Shown piece by piece: positions 27,547 to 35,851 of a DNA stretch of 64,000 nucleotides. The notes beneath the pieces are model-generated. The model had not been told where the DNA came from. It ran no database searches and worked only from the letters and a program-made list of their open reading frames with translations. This stretch comes from Devosia sp. Root413D1. GTDB lineage: Bacteria > Pseudomonadota > Alphaproteobacteria > Rhizobiales > Devosiaceae. The translations under genes and the position numbers were made by a program. The stretch lies in assembly GCF_001425235.1 (NCBI RefSeq), contig NZ_LMEA01000009.1, positions 418,327-482,326 of the forward strand. The letters run 5' to 3'. Each line of letters starts with the position of its first letter. Position 1 is the stretch's first letter.

Positions 27547-28239
27547 ATGCCGCCGATCAAGGTGAAAATGCTGGAGACCGAGGGCGGCAAAGGGGGCGCA
27601 AAGGCAGCGCCATCGAAGCGCCCCAGGGCGCAGACGCGCATCCAGCGCGAGAAGCAGGAAGTCATCCTCGAGGCGGCGCTCGATGTGTTCAGCCGCGAGG
27701 GATTCCGTGGCGCCACCATCGACCAGATCGCCGAAGCGGCGGGCATGAGTAAGCCCAACCTGCTCTACTATTTCCCGCGCAAGGAGGAGATCTACCAGCG
27801 CCTGCTGGCCGAGATGCTCGATATCTGGCTGGCCCCGCTGCGCGAGATCGATTCGGTCGGCGACCCGGTCCCCGAGCTCCGCTCCTACCTTCGCCGCAAG
27901 CTCGAGATGAGCCGCGACTATCCGCGCCAGAGCCGGCTCTTCGCCAACGAGATGCTGCAGGGCGCGCCCCGCGTGCTCGAAATGCTGGAGACCGACCTCA
28001 AGGCGCTGGTCGACGACAAGGCCAAGGTCATCGAGGGCTGGATGGATGCCGGCAAGATCGTTCGCACCGACCCATACCACCTGATCTTTTCGATCTGGGC
28101 CACCACCCAGCACTATGCCGATTTCGACGTGCAGGTCCGCGCCGTGCTCGGCAAGGACCGCGGCGGCGAAGGCCGCTTCGAGGACGCCGCCCGCTTCCTC
28201 GAGAACCTGTTTCTGCACGGGTTGTTGCCCAAGCAGTGA
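27547..28239 (+). CDS. rutR: RutR-like TetR family regulator of pyrimidine catabolism
   Basis: 230 residues. After a basic disordered tail (1-35) comes a TetR HTH (ATIDQIAEAAGMSKPNLLYY, about 59-78) and a ligand domain close to E. coli RutR throughout: LDIWLAPLREI, KLEMSRDYPRQSRLFANEML, GAPRVLE, DLKALVDDKAKVIEGWMDAG and DPYHLIFSIWATTQHYADF. RutR binds uracil or thymine and then releases DNA. Gene context (divergent from the beta-alanine aminotransferase of a pyrimidine operon) and matching operators here and before preT make the call strong. Its stop overlaps the GTG of the next gene. Confidence 0.94.
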   Translation: MPPIKVKMLETEGGKGGAKAAPSKRPRAQTRIQREKQEVILEAALDVFSREGFRGATIDQIAEAAGMSKPNLLYYFPRKEEIYQRLLAEMLDIWLAPLREIDSVGDPVPELRSYLRRKLEMSRDYPRQSRLFANEMLQGAPRVLEMLETDLKALVDDKAKVIEGWMDAGKIVRTDPYHLIFSIWATTQHYADFDVQVRAVLGKDRGGEGRFEDAARFLENLFLHGLLPKQ

Positions 28240-29255
28240 GCGGTTCCGGGACCAGCCGCACCGACCGCCTGATCTTTGCCGTGGTTCAGCTACTCTGCCT
28301 ACTGCGCTACCGCAGCCTGAGGCGCGAGTTCAGACGTGTTCGCGGGCGGCTGCCCAATCTTGCCCAGCCCACCGAACACACCGACCTGGTGCAGTGGCGG
28401 AAGATCTTCGACCACGACCCGCGCTTTACCCTGTTCTCTGACAAGCTGGCGACCAAGTACTGGGCCGCCGAACACTTCCCGGATATCCGCGTAGCGATGC
28501 CGATCTGGGTCGGCGCGACGCCGGAGGAACTGCCCGATGCGCTCGTCGTTCCCGGCAATGTCGTCAAGGCCAGTCACGGCTTCCGGATGAACCATTTCCC
28601 CGAGCGCACGCCGCTGCCGCGCACCGAGCTCAATGCACTGCTGCACAGCTGGCTGCAGCGCTCGCACTACATTCAGGACCAATGGGCTTATCGCGACATT
28701 CCGCGCCGGCTCTTCGTCGAGCCGCGCATCGGCAACGGAGCAGGTCTCGTCGAATACACCTTCCGCAGCCACGATGGCGTGGTCTCCGCCGGCTTCGTCT
28801 CGCTTGACCAGCATGCCGATAGCGAACGGCAGGCGCATTTCGATGGCGCCGGACGGCGCCTGCCGAACAAGCTCGGTGTGCCCGATACCATGCATCTACC
28901 CGCCGACTACGTCCTGCCGCCCAGCTACTTCGAGGCCATGGGGCTGGCGCAGCGGCTGAGCCGCGGCATCGACCATGTTCGGGTCGATTTCCTCGTCGAC
29001 GGCGCGGACATCTATCTGGGCGAAATGACCGTTTATCCCAGCGCCGGCTACGGTCGCGAACGCGAGGCTTCCAACGCACCGCTGATCGAGCGGGCCTGGT
29101 TCGAGGCCTTCCACAACTGCTGGTTCCTCAGTCACCCCCAGCCTTGGCCGCTCTCGCTCTATCAGGGCGCCTTCCGCCGCTGGGTAGTGGAGCACCGGCG
29201 CGTGCTCAGTGCCGTTCCTTCAGCAGCGCCAGCACCACCAGCCCCAGCACGGTGA
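28236..29255 (+). CDS. TupA-like ATP-grasp protein (polysaccharide-associated)
   Basis: 339 residues resembling the TupA-like ATP-grasp family often found in capsule and teichuronopeptide loci: DHDPRFTLFSDKLATKYW at the start, VKASHGFRMN (phosphate-binding loop region), YRDIPRRLFVEP, and the metal-site-like VDFLVDGADIYLGEMTVYPSAG. Such proteins probably join an amino acid or peptide to a glycan. The start is GTG at 28236 overlapping the rutR stop (GTGA), so translation is coupled to the regulator although no functional link is obvious. The 3' end overlaps the convergent DMT transporter by 50 bases. Confidence 0.82.
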   Translation: MSGSGTSRTDRLIFAVVQLLCLLRYRSLRREFRRVRGRLPNLAQPTEHTDLVQWRKIFDHDPRFTLFSDKLATKYWAAEHFPDIRVAMPIWVGATPEELPDALVVPGNVVKASHGFRMNHFPERTPLPRTELNALLHSWLQRSHYIQDQWAYRDIPRRLFVEPRIGNGAGLVEYTFRSHDGVVSAGFVSLDQHADSERQAHFDGAGRRLPNKLGVPDTMHLPADYVLPPSYFEAMGLAQRLSRGIDHVRVDFLVDGADIYLGEMTVYPSAGYGREREASNAPLIERAWFEAFHNCWFLSHPQPWPLSLYQGAFRRWVVEHRRVLSAVPSAAPAPPAPAR

Positions 29256-30132
29256 TCGCCGCGCCGGCGGCGACGCTGAGGCTGGCCCAGCCATGTCCGG
29301 CCAGCCCCTCGAACACGATGACGAAGGCCGGCACCAGGTAGCCGTAGGCAATGACCTTGGCCGCCGGCAGCCGGGCCGAGGCGAACTGGATCAGGAAGAA
29401 GCACACCGCCGTCGGGCCGATGGCGAGGTACAGCACCACCCACCAGACCAGCGCCGGCAGGTGCAGCCAGTCGGTGGCAAGGATTTCGGGCACCCCGTAG
29501 ACGACGATCCACACCGCCGTCGCCACCATAGTCCAGAAGCTCAGCACCAGCGCCGACTCGCCGCGGTTGAAGCGGCGCAGCAGCGGCGTGTAGATCGCAT
29601 AGGCGACGCAGCCGACGAAGTAGATCAGCTCGCCCTGGCCGATATCGAAGCGCAGGAGCGCGTCGATATCGCCGCGGAAGATCACCCAGATCGCCCCGAG
29701 CCCGGCCAGCAGCAGGCTCACCAGCACCGCGAAGCCGGACCGCTGCCCGACGATGAAATAGGCCGTCACTGCCGTCATCAACGGCACCAGCGTGTAGACG
29801 GCGCTGGTCGCCACCGGCTGCGTCATGGTCAGCGCGATGAACATGGTGACGAAGTAGACGGCGGTCAGGAAGCCGTTAATGCCGAAGCGCCACGGCGCCG
29901 GCGGCAAGGCGAAGGTCTGGCGCGCCACCCCGAAGGCGAACGCCCCCATCAGCAGCGCCGCCATGACGAAGCGCAGCGCGTTGAGCGGCACCGCGTGGAT
30001 ATAGGGCACGGTGAGCGCCCCGAAGGTGAACGAGCCGGCGATCAGCGCTGCGAACAGCAGCATGGCGAGGTGCGACAGCACTCGCTGCCGCTTCGCGTCC
30101 GTGCTCTCGATGCTGGCGCCGGCAACGCTCAC
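29206..30132 (-). CDS. DMT superfamily (EamA) transporter
   Basis: 308 residues with about ten hydrophobic helices arranged as two EamA repeats, each of five helices. Examples are LLFAALIAGSFTFGALTVPYI near the N-terminus and FVGCVAYAIYTPLLRRFN at the start of the second repeat. EamA proteins export metabolites or amino acids. It is 6 bases from the DoxX-like gene upstream and probably cotranscribed with it. The C-terminal coding region overlaps the convergent ATP-grasp gene. The substrate cannot be inferred. Confidence 0.9.
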   Translation of the reverse strand: MSVAGASIESTDAKRQRVLSHLAMLLFAALIAGSFTFGALTVPYIHAVPLNALRFVMAALLMGAFAFGVARQTFALPPAPWRFGINGFLTAVYFVTMFIALTMTQPVATSAVYTLVPLMTAVTAYFIVGQRSGFAVLVSLLLAGLGAIWVIFRGDIDALLRFDIGQGELIYFVGCVAYAIYTPLLRRFNRGESALVLSFWTMVATAVWIVVYGVPEILATDWLHLPALVWWVVLYLAIGPTAVCFFLIQFASARLPAAKVIAYGYLVPAFVIVFEGLAGHGWASLSVAAGAAITVLGLVVLALLKERH

Positions 30133-30138
30133 GAGTGG

Positions 30139-30516
30139 CTAGAGCGCGTAGGCGATGACGAGCAGGAAAGCGCCGCTGAGCCCGCTGTTCATGATGAACG
30201 ACTGCACATGCGGCTTCTGCTCCTCGCCCGAAAACTCCCAGAACGGGTGGAACAGCAGGGTGGCGAGGACCAGGAAAACGATCAGCGCCAGCCCGCCGAG
30301 CACGCCGGCAACCGGCACAAACGGCGCCAGCGCCGTCAAGGCGCCGCCAACGATCTGCAGGCCCACGCCGAAGGTCGCGGCCGCCTGCGGCTGCGCCACC
30401 TTCTTGCCGGCGAGGAAACTCGCGAGGCCCGGAATGCCCTTGATGTTGCGGATGCCGAAAACCACGAAAGCGCCGCCCAGCAGGAGGTGGGCGAGAACGA
30501 ACAAAGTCGAGAACAT
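30139..30516 (-). CDS. DoxX family membrane protein
   Basis: 125 residues, four membrane helices: VLAHLLLGGAFVVFGIRNI, GVGLQIVGGALTALAPFVPVAGVL, LALIVFLVLATLLFHPF and MNSGLSGAFLLVIAYAL. The RNIKGIPGLASFLAGKKV loop is typical of DoxX. Such proteins are tied to thiol or quinone redox stress in several bacteria. It lies downstream of the Rrf2-AhpD genes, with a 192-base gap that contains a palindromic repeat, so it may or may not share their transcript. Confidence 0.88.
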   Translation of the reverse strand: MFSTLFVLAHLLLGGAFVVFGIRNIKGIPGLASFLAGKKVAQPQAAATFGVGLQIVGGALTALAPFVPVAGVLGGLALIVFLVLATLLFHPFWEFSGEEQKPHVQSFIMNSGLSGAFLLVIAYAL

Positions 30517-30541
30517 GCGTGAAGCTCCTCGGATGTGTGCA

Positions 30542-30640
30542 TAGCGCTTTCAGGAAAGGTTGCGAGACTTTTCCGCTGTGAAAGCGCGACCAATCAAAAA
30601 ATCGGAGCACTTCGCCGCTTCGCCGAAGCGGTGAGGTGCC
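30542..30640. repeat. GCGCTTTC...GAAAGCGC palindrome, intergenic copy
   Basis: Outer arms GCGCTTTC (30544-30551) and GAAAGCGC (30580-30587), inner arms GGAAAGGT (30553-30560) and ACTTTTCC (30667-equivalent at 30567-30574, one wobble). A second small hairpin follows (CCGCTTCG 30615-30622 with CGAAGCGG 30624-30631). It is near-identical in the first 45 bases to the copy at 55022. Confidence 0.8.
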
Positions 30641-30708
30641 CTGGTTACAGAACAACGACGCACGAGGCAGGCCGGAATCGACACCGGCCCACCACAGTTG
30701 TGCGTGGA

Positions 30709-31173
30709 TCAGGCGGCAACCGTCTCCGGCGCGACGGTGTGCAGCGTCCTGAGCCCCACGGTGACGCGGTTCCACACGTTGATGGTGCTGATCGCCACGG
30801 TGATGTTGGCGATCTGCTCCTCGGTGAAATGCGCCCTGAGCGGCTCGAACGCCTCGTCCGGCGCACGTGTGTTCGCCAGGAGGGTCAGCGCCTCGGTCCA
30901 GGCCAGCACGGCGCGCTCGGCGTCGCTGTAGACCGGCGACTCGCGCCACACATTGACCAGGTTGATCCACTGGTCCGAGAGCCCGGTGTGGCGCGCTTCC
31001 CTGATGTGCATGTCGACGCAGTAGGCGCAGCCGTTGATGTGCGAGGCATAGAGCTTGATCAGGTGGATATAGCGGGCCTCGAGGCCGCTTTCCTTGACCA
31101 CGAAACGGTCGAGCGCTGCTACGGCGCGGTAGGCGTCGGGCGCAACCTTGGTGATGTCGAGTCGAGCTCGCAT
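30709..31173 (-). CDS. Carboxymuconolactone decarboxylase / AhpD-like protein
   Basis: 154 residues. The redox motif CAYCVDMH (CxxCxxxH) is in the expected place (about 52-59) after HLIKLYASHING, which marks the AhpD-like peroxidase branch rather than a true lactone decarboxylase. It probably reduces peroxides or acts as a thiol adaptor. ATG at 31173 follows the Rrf2 stop by 31 bases, and the two genes form an operon behind a palindromic operator. Earlier in-frame starts would lie in the Rrf2 gene. Confidence 0.9.
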   Translation of the reverse strand: MRARLDITKVAPDAYRAVAALDRFVVKESGLEARYIHLIKLYASHINGCAYCVDMHIREARHTGLSDQWINLVNVWRESPVYSDAERAVLAWTEALTLLANTRAPDEAFEPLRAHFTEEQIANITVAISTINVWNRVTVGLRTLHTVAPETVAA

Positions 31174-31204
31174 GGCAAACAGTCCTTTTGCTTGGGGAAG
31201 GGGG

Positions 31205-31708
31205 TTAGCTGGCGGCCGGCCGCCGCTCGTGCCGTTCGCGGAAGGCGCAACTGCGCCCCGCAATCGCGTTGCCGAGTTCGGTGTCCGGATTGTACGCCAG
31301 CTCCGCGATGCTGACCTTGCGCAGTTCATCGCGATAGGCGCGTTCCGCCTTCAGCATGGCGGCGGTGACGGCGCACGGCTTGGCGAAGAATTTTTGCGGC
31401 AGGGGATCCGGCCCGCGTTGCCGGATTTCGCTGCAGCGAAACGCCGGTCCGGCGCCTTCGAGCGCCAGCACCACATCGAGCAGGGTGATCTTCTCCGCCA
31501 GCCGGCCGAGCCGGTAACCGCCGCGCGGCCCCGGCACCGAAGTGAGCAGGCCCGCTCCCGCCAGCGCCTGCAGGTGCTTGAGCAGGTAGCTGGTCGAAAC
31601 GCCGTGATACTCCGCCAGCGCCGCCGCCGGCATGGCGCCGTCGGGTTGCAGCCCGCTCAGCATCAGCATGCAGTGGATGGCCTGCTCCACCCCGTCGCCC
31701 AGCTTCAT
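31205..31708 (-). CDS. Rrf2 family transcriptional regulator
   Basis: 167 residues. The winged-helix N-terminus is typical of Rrf2 (AIHCMLMLSGL, then ALAEYHGVSTSYLLKHLQAL, then SVPGPRGGYRLGR). Three cysteines (FRCSEI, KPCAV and RSCAF) lie in the C-terminal half, so a thiol- or Fe-S-based redox switch is possible, though their spacing differs from IscR. It leads an operon with an AhpD-like gene. A perfect inverted repeat lies 12 bases upstream of the start, which points to autoregulation. Confidence 0.9.
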   Translation of the reverse strand: MKLGDGVEQAIHCMLMLSGLQPDGAMPAAALAEYHGVSTSYLLKHLQALAGAGLLTSVPGPRGGYRLGRLAEKITLLDVVLALEGAGPAFRCSEIRQRGPDPLPQKFFAKPCAVTAAMLKAERAYRDELRKVSIAELAYNPDTELGNAIAGRSCAFRERHERRPAAS

Positions 31709-31719
31709 CGTCCGACTCC

Positions 31720-31746
31720 AATCATGGATACTACTTATCCATGATT
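31720..31746 (-). promoter_or_regulatory. Perfect 11-bp inverted repeat, probable Rrf2 operator
   Basis: AATCATGGATA (31720-31730) and TATCCATGATT (31736-31746) are exact reverse complements around the spacer CTACT. The site ends 12 bases before the Rrf2 start codon, where it would block its own transcription. Autoregulation is inferred from position. Confidence 0.8.
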
Positions 31747-31785
31747 ATGGCGCGAGTCGAGTCCGCCGATTGAGGTGGGTAAAGC

Positions 31786-32814
31786 TCAGGCAGCGGCGGA
31801 GATGATCGGGGAGTCGGCGAAAACGAAGGCGTGGCCGGGCAGGGCCTTGGCGCGGTAGAGCGCTGCGTCGGCAGCGGCCACCAGCCGGGCGCGGTCGTCG
31901 CCGTGCTCGCTGCCCATGGCAATGCCGATGCTGGCGCCGATCTGGATCTGCGTCGCGCCCAGCCGCACCGGCTCGCTCAGCGCCACACCGATATCGGCGG
32001 CCAGCTCCGCCAGTTCCGCCCGCGATGTCGGCGGTGAGCGGAGAAAGGCAAACTCGTCGCCGCCGATCCGCGCCACGCAGTCGCCGTCGCGCGCCAACCC
32101 TCTCAGCCGGTCTGCCACGATGCGCAGCAGGTCGTCGCCTGCGCCATGTCCAAAGCTGTCATTGACGTGCTTGAAGCCGTCGAGATCGAGGTAGAGCAGC
32201 GCTGGGCCATCTGTCGTCTGCCCGAGCCGCTGATCGAAGCCGAGCCGGTTGTGGAGGCCGGTCAGCGCATCCCGCGCCGCCAGGTCCTGCGCCGCGCGGC
32301 GCCGCGCCTCGAGCAGCCGCGCCAGCCGATAGAGCCGGTTCAGCACGATGCCGATGCCGCCGAGGAACAGCGCGCTCGCCAATAGCCGGATCGGCGCCAG
32401 GTGCTGCGCCAGTTCGGTGCCGATCCGCCGCGGCGTCCACATCAACCGCGTCTCCGATCCCGGAACCGCGATCGCCACCTCACCGGGCTGCATGCCGGCC
32501 GCCTCGCCGAAGCGCGCGCCCTTCAGCACAAAGTCCCGAGCCAGACGGGTCGCACCGGCTGCATCGGGCTGTCCGTCCTGCAGCAGCACGGCAAGCGCCA
32601 CTTGGGCGCGCTCGGTTTCAGCGCTGATCGCCGTTTCATTGATCGAAAGGACCGAATAGCCGGCGGCGATCACCACGCTTAGGCCGAGCAGCACGATGGC
32701 CACGATGCTGATGATCAAGAGGCGCCGCGGGTTAGGCAAGTCGAGGTCAGCCGCCATGGCAATAGCGTCGGCTCCAGCAGCCGAACCGACCGTGCCTGCA
32801 CTACGCTGCGCCAT
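31786..32814 (-). CDS. Membrane-anchored GGDEF diguanylate cyclase
   Basis: 342 residues. Two hydrophobic helices (LLIISIVAIVLLGLSVVIAAG, about 32-52, and ALFLGGIGIVLNRLY, about 145-160) bracket a roughly 90-residue periplasmic region. The cytoplasmic C-terminus is a GGDEF domain with intact RIGGDEFAFL near 250, preceded by ARDALTGLHNRLGFD. There is no RxxD-type inhibitory site that I can see with confidence. I chose ATG at 32814 since GGAGGGG lies just before it; the GTG at 32826 would include that ribosome site. It stands alone between the Rrf2 operator region and a palindrome. Confidence 0.9.
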   Translation of the reverse strand: MAQRSAGTVGSAAGADAIAMAADLDLPNPRRLLIISIVAIVLLGLSVVIAAGYSVLSINETAISAETERAQVALAVLLQDGQPDAAGATRLARDFVLKGARFGEAAGMQPGEVAIAVPGSETRLMWTPRRIGTELAQHLAPIRLLASALFLGGIGIVLNRLYRLARLLEARRRAAQDLAARDALTGLHNRLGFDQRLGQTTDGPALLYLDLDGFKHVNDSFGHGAGDDLLRIVADRLRGLARDGDCVARIGGDEFAFLRSPPTSRAELAELAADIGVALSEPVRLGATQIQIGASIGIAMGSEHGDDRARLVAAADAALYRAKALPGHAFVFADSPIISAAA

Positions 32815-33170
32815 TATCCCCTCCACGTCAGGGGGACGCTACGGCGTCGGAGTTTGCCAATCCCTTAGCGCCACCGCCTCTCGTCGGCGCATGGTTGAAC
32901 AATGGTTACGGTACTGAGGCGGCCAGAACCGCCGGCTCCCACTTCCCCCTCAGGGCCACCTCAACTGATCTGATAGTGCGGTGCAGGAAGAGTACCCCCA
33001 CCCTGTCCCTCCCCCGCAAGGGGGGAGGAGACCAAAACACTGGCTCTGGTGATGGCGTCTCCCTCCCCCTTGCGGGGAGGGGACAGGGGTGGGGATACTC
33101 TTCCCGCACCGGCTTATGCGCTGCGTTGCACCACAAGGGCCCGGCCCAGCAGGGCAGGCCAGATACGCGC
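32815..33170. other. Intergenic region with a large palindrome
   Basis: No credible gene in 356 bases. The centre is a GC-rich paired palindrome (32981-33109). The remainder holds the promoter region of the GGDEF gene and the 3' flank of preA. I see no T-run terminator. Confidence 0.7.
32981..33109. repeat. GC-rich paired palindrome, copy 5 (longest)
   Basis: Arms 32981-33032 and 33057-33109 are inverted copies over about 52 bases. They include an outer block (GTGC-GGAAGAGTA) as well as the G-rich core CCTCCCC-GCAA-GGGGG. It is the most extended copy and shows that the repeat unit is larger than its GC core. Confidence 0.85.
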
Positions 33171-34490
33171 CTATTCCGCCGGCTCAACCGACTTCCGCAT
33201 CGGGTTGTTCGGGTGCGTCGTCCAGTTGGCGTAGGTCGGCTCCACCACCTTCTTGGTCCGCTCATCGAGCATGCCCGGCTCCAGCTGGATCATGGTGATG
33301 CAGTCTTCCACCGGGCAGACATTGACGCAGAGGTTACAGCCGACGCACTCGTCGTCCATCACCTCGAAGTGGCGCTTGCCGTCCTTCTCCTTGGTGATCG
33401 CCTGGTGCGAGGTGTCTTCGCAGGCGATGTGGCAACGGCCGCAGCTGATGCACTTGTCCTGGTCGATATGCGCCTTGGTGATGTAGTTGAGGTTGAGGAA
33501 CTGCCAGTCGGTGACGTTGCGGGTGGCGCGGCCGGTGAAATCCTCAAGCGTTGCGTGGCCCTTCTCGTCCATCCAGTTCTGCAGCCCCGAAATCATCTCC
33601 TCGACGATCTTGAAGCCATAGACCATGGCGGCGGTGCAGACCTGCACATTGCCGGCGCCCAGCGCCATGAACTCTGCCGCGTCGCGCCAGGTGGTGACCC
33701 CGCCAATGCCCGAGATCGGCAGGCCGTAGGTCTCGGGATCACGGGCGATGTCGGCCACCATATGCAGCGCGATGGGCTTCGCCGCTGGGCCGCAATAGCC
33801 GCCATGCGTGCCCTTGCCGTCGATCGTCGGCATTGGCGCAAAGTTGTCGAGGTCGACGCCGGTGATCGAGTTGATGGTGTTGATCAGCGATACCGCATCG
33901 GTGCCGCCACTCTTCGCCGCGCGCGCCGGACGGCGCACATCGGTGACATTCGGCGTCAGCTTGGTGATCACAGGCATGCGCGTATGCGCTTTGCACCAGC
34001 GCACGATCATCTCGATGTACTCGGGCACCTGGCCGACCGCGGCACCCATGCCGCGCTCACTCATACCGTGCGGGCAGCCGAAATTAAGCTCGACACCGTC
34101 GGCCTCGGTCTCCTCGACCACGGCGAGGATGGACTTCCAGCTTTCCTCGGCGAGCGGCACCATGAGCGAGACGACCACGGCGCGATCGGGCCAGTTCTTC
34201 TTGACCTGTTTGATCTCCTGCAGGTTCTTCTGCAGGTCGCGGTCGGTGATCAGCTCGATATTGTTGAAGCCGAGCAGCCGCCGGTCGGCGCCCCAGATCG
34301 CGCCATAGCGCGGTCCGTTAACGTTGACCACTGGCGGGCCTTCCTCGCCCAGCGTCTTCCACACCACGCCGCCCCAGCCCGCCTTGAAGGCGCGCTCGAC
34401 ATTGTACGCCTTGTCGGTCGGCGGCGCCGAGGCCAGCCAGAACGGGTTGGGCGATCTGATCCCGACGAAATTGTTGCGGATGTCGGCCAT
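33171..34490 (-). CDS. preA: NAD-dependent dihydropyrimidine dehydrogenase subunit PreA
   Basis: 439 residues. The N-terminal ~320 residues are a dihydroorotate-dehydrogenase-like FMN barrel (FWLASAPPTDKAYNVERAF, VELNFGCPHGM, TKLTPNVTD, GTHGGYCGPAAKPIAL, ISGIGGVTTWRDA). The C-terminus holds two 4Fe-4S motifs, CISCGRCHIAC (about 345) and CVGCNLCVNVC (about 381). With PreT it reduces uracil and thymine to the dihydro forms, the first catabolic step. ATG at 34490 lies 11 bases past the preT stop; a longer frame would run back through preT. It is regulated with preT from a RutR-type site. Confidence 0.95.
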   Translation of the reverse strand: MADIRNNFVGIRSPNPFWLASAPPTDKAYNVERAFKAGWGGVVWKTLGEEGPPVVNVNGPRYGAIWGADRRLLGFNNIELITDRDLQKNLQEIKQVKKNWPDRAVVVSLMVPLAEESWKSILAVVEETEADGVELNFGCPHGMSERGMGAAVGQVPEYIEMIVRWCKAHTRMPVITKLTPNVTDVRRPARAAKSGGTDAVSLINTINSITGVDLDNFAPMPTIDGKGTHGGYCGPAAKPIALHMVADIARDPETYGLPISGIGGVTTWRDAAEFMALGAGNVQVCTAAMVYGFKIVEEMISGLQNWMDEKGHATLEDFTGRATRNVTDWQFLNLNYITKAHIDQDKCISCGRCHIACEDTSHQAITKEKDGKRHFEVMDDECVGCNLCVNVCPVEDCITMIQLEPGMLDERTKKVVEPTYANWTTHPNNPMRKSVEPAE

Positions 34491-34501
34491 GGCGTCCCTC
34501 C

Positions 34502-35851
34502 TCAGTTTCCAGCGAGATAGCGGTTGATGCTCTCGGCCGCGTCGCGCCCCTGCGCCACCGCGGTCACCGTCAGGTCGTCGCCGGCCGCGACGCAGTCGCC
34601 ACCGGCCCAGACACCCGGCCGCGAGGTGCGGCCCTCGGCGTCGGTCTCTATGCGGCCGGCGGTCAGCGCCAATCCAGCGGCCGTCTCGTCCTCGAGAGTC
34701 TGGCCGATGGCCTTGAACACCTGGTCGGCCGGCAGCGTCAGCGTGTGACCCATGCCGCTCAGGCGCCCGTCCTTGAGCTCGGTGTATTCGAGTTCGATCC
34801 CGGTCACCTTGCCGTTCTCGCTCAAGACGCGCTTGGGCTGCAGCCAATGGCGGATGGTGACGCCCTTCGATGCCGCAAGATCCTGCTCGAAGCTCGAGGC
34901 ATTCATGTGCTCCTGCCCGCGGCGGTAGCAGATGGTCACCTCTTCGGCGCCGAGGAGCTTGGATTGCACGGCGGCGTCGATTGCCGTCATGCCGCCGCCG
35001 ATCACCACCACGCGGCGACCGATGGGGAGCTTGGAGAGATCGTCGCTCTGGCGCAGTTCGGCGATGAAATCGACTGCATCGGCAAGCCCATGCGAGCCGT
35101 CCGTTTCGCCTTCGGCCCTGAGCGCATTGACACCGCCCAGCCCGACCCCGAGAAACACCGCGTCGTGGCGCTCCAGCAGGCCATCGAGCGACAGCTCGCG
35201 TCCCAACGCCTGGCCCAGCTCGATCTCGATGCCGCCGATCGAGGTGACATAGTCGACCTCGGCCTGCGCGAAGCCGTCCGGCGTCTTGTACGAAGCGATG
35301 CCGTACTCGTTGAGCCCGCCCGCCTTGGGGCGCGCATCGTAGACCACCACGTCGTGGCCGTGCACGGCGAGCCGGTGCGCGGCGGCGAGCCCCGAGGGGC
35401 CGGCGCCGACCACGGCGATGGTCTTGCCGGTAGCGGGAGCGCGGGTGAAGAACTGTGCGTTCTCCTCCATCGCGATATCGGTGGCATAACGCTGCAGCTG
35501 GCCGATCTTCACCGGCTTGCCTTCGGCCTCCATGCGCACGCAGGCGTCTTCGCACAGCTGCTCTGTGGGGCAGACGCGGGCACACATGCCGCCCAGGATG
35601 TTCTGCTCGAAGATCGTCTCAGCCGCCCCCAGCGGGTTGTCCGTCGAGATCTCCCGGATGAACATCGGGATGTCGATTTCGGTGGGGCAGGCGTTCATGC
35701 ACGGCGCATCGAAACAGAAGTAGCAGCGATCGGCCTCAACGAAGGCCTCGTGCCGGTCGAGCGCCGGATGCAGGTCGGAAAAGTTCCGTGCGTACTGGCC
35801 GGGCTCGAGTCGCCCGGATGCGATGCCTTGTTTGAGCATTCCCCCGCTCAT
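34502..35851 (-). CDS. preT: NAD-dependent dihydropyrimidine dehydrogenase subunit PreT
   Basis: 449 residues, related to the glutamate synthase small subunit. The N-terminal cysteine clusters CYFCFDAPCMNACP and CARVCPTEQLCEDAC hold Fe-S centres. VVGAGPSGLAAAHRLA (about 145-160) binds FAD and VVVIGGGMTAIDAAVQ (about 278) binds NAD(P)H. It passes electrons from NADH to PreA. It is the first gene of a two-gene minus-strand operon. A RutR-type operator lies about 70 bases upstream, which ties it to the 17-28 kb operon. Confidence 0.95.
   Translation of the reverse strand: MSGGMLKQGIASGRLEPGQYARNFSDLHPALDRHEAFVEADRCYFCFDAPCMNACPTEIDIPMFIREISTDNPLGAAETIFEQNILGGMCARVCPTEQLCEDACVRMEAEGKPVKIGQLQRYATDIAMEENAQFFTRAPATGKTIAVVGAGPSGLAAAHRLAVHGHDVVVYDARPKAGGLNEYGIASYKTPDGFAQAEVDYVTSIGGIEIELGQALGRELSLDGLLERHDAVFLGVGLGGVNALRAEGETDGSHGLADAVDFIAELRQSDDLSKLPIGRRVVVIGGGMTAIDAAVQSKLLGAEEVTICYRRGQEHMNASSFEQDLAASKGVTIRHWLQPKRVLSENGKVTGIELEYTELKDGRLSGMGHTLTLPADQVFKAIGQTLEDETAAGLALTAGRIETDAEGRTSRPGVWAGGDCVAAGDDLTVTAVAQGRDAAESINRYLAGN

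Noticed and set aside
30950-30975. TTGACCA match inside the AhpD-like gene as another RutR site
   Set aside because: The second half-site does not match and it lies within coding sequence.
33171-35585. 804-residue minus-strand frame as a fused PreT-PreA protein
   Set aside because: The first part is out of frame with preT, which has its own complete 449-residue frame. PreA similarity begins at ATG 34490.
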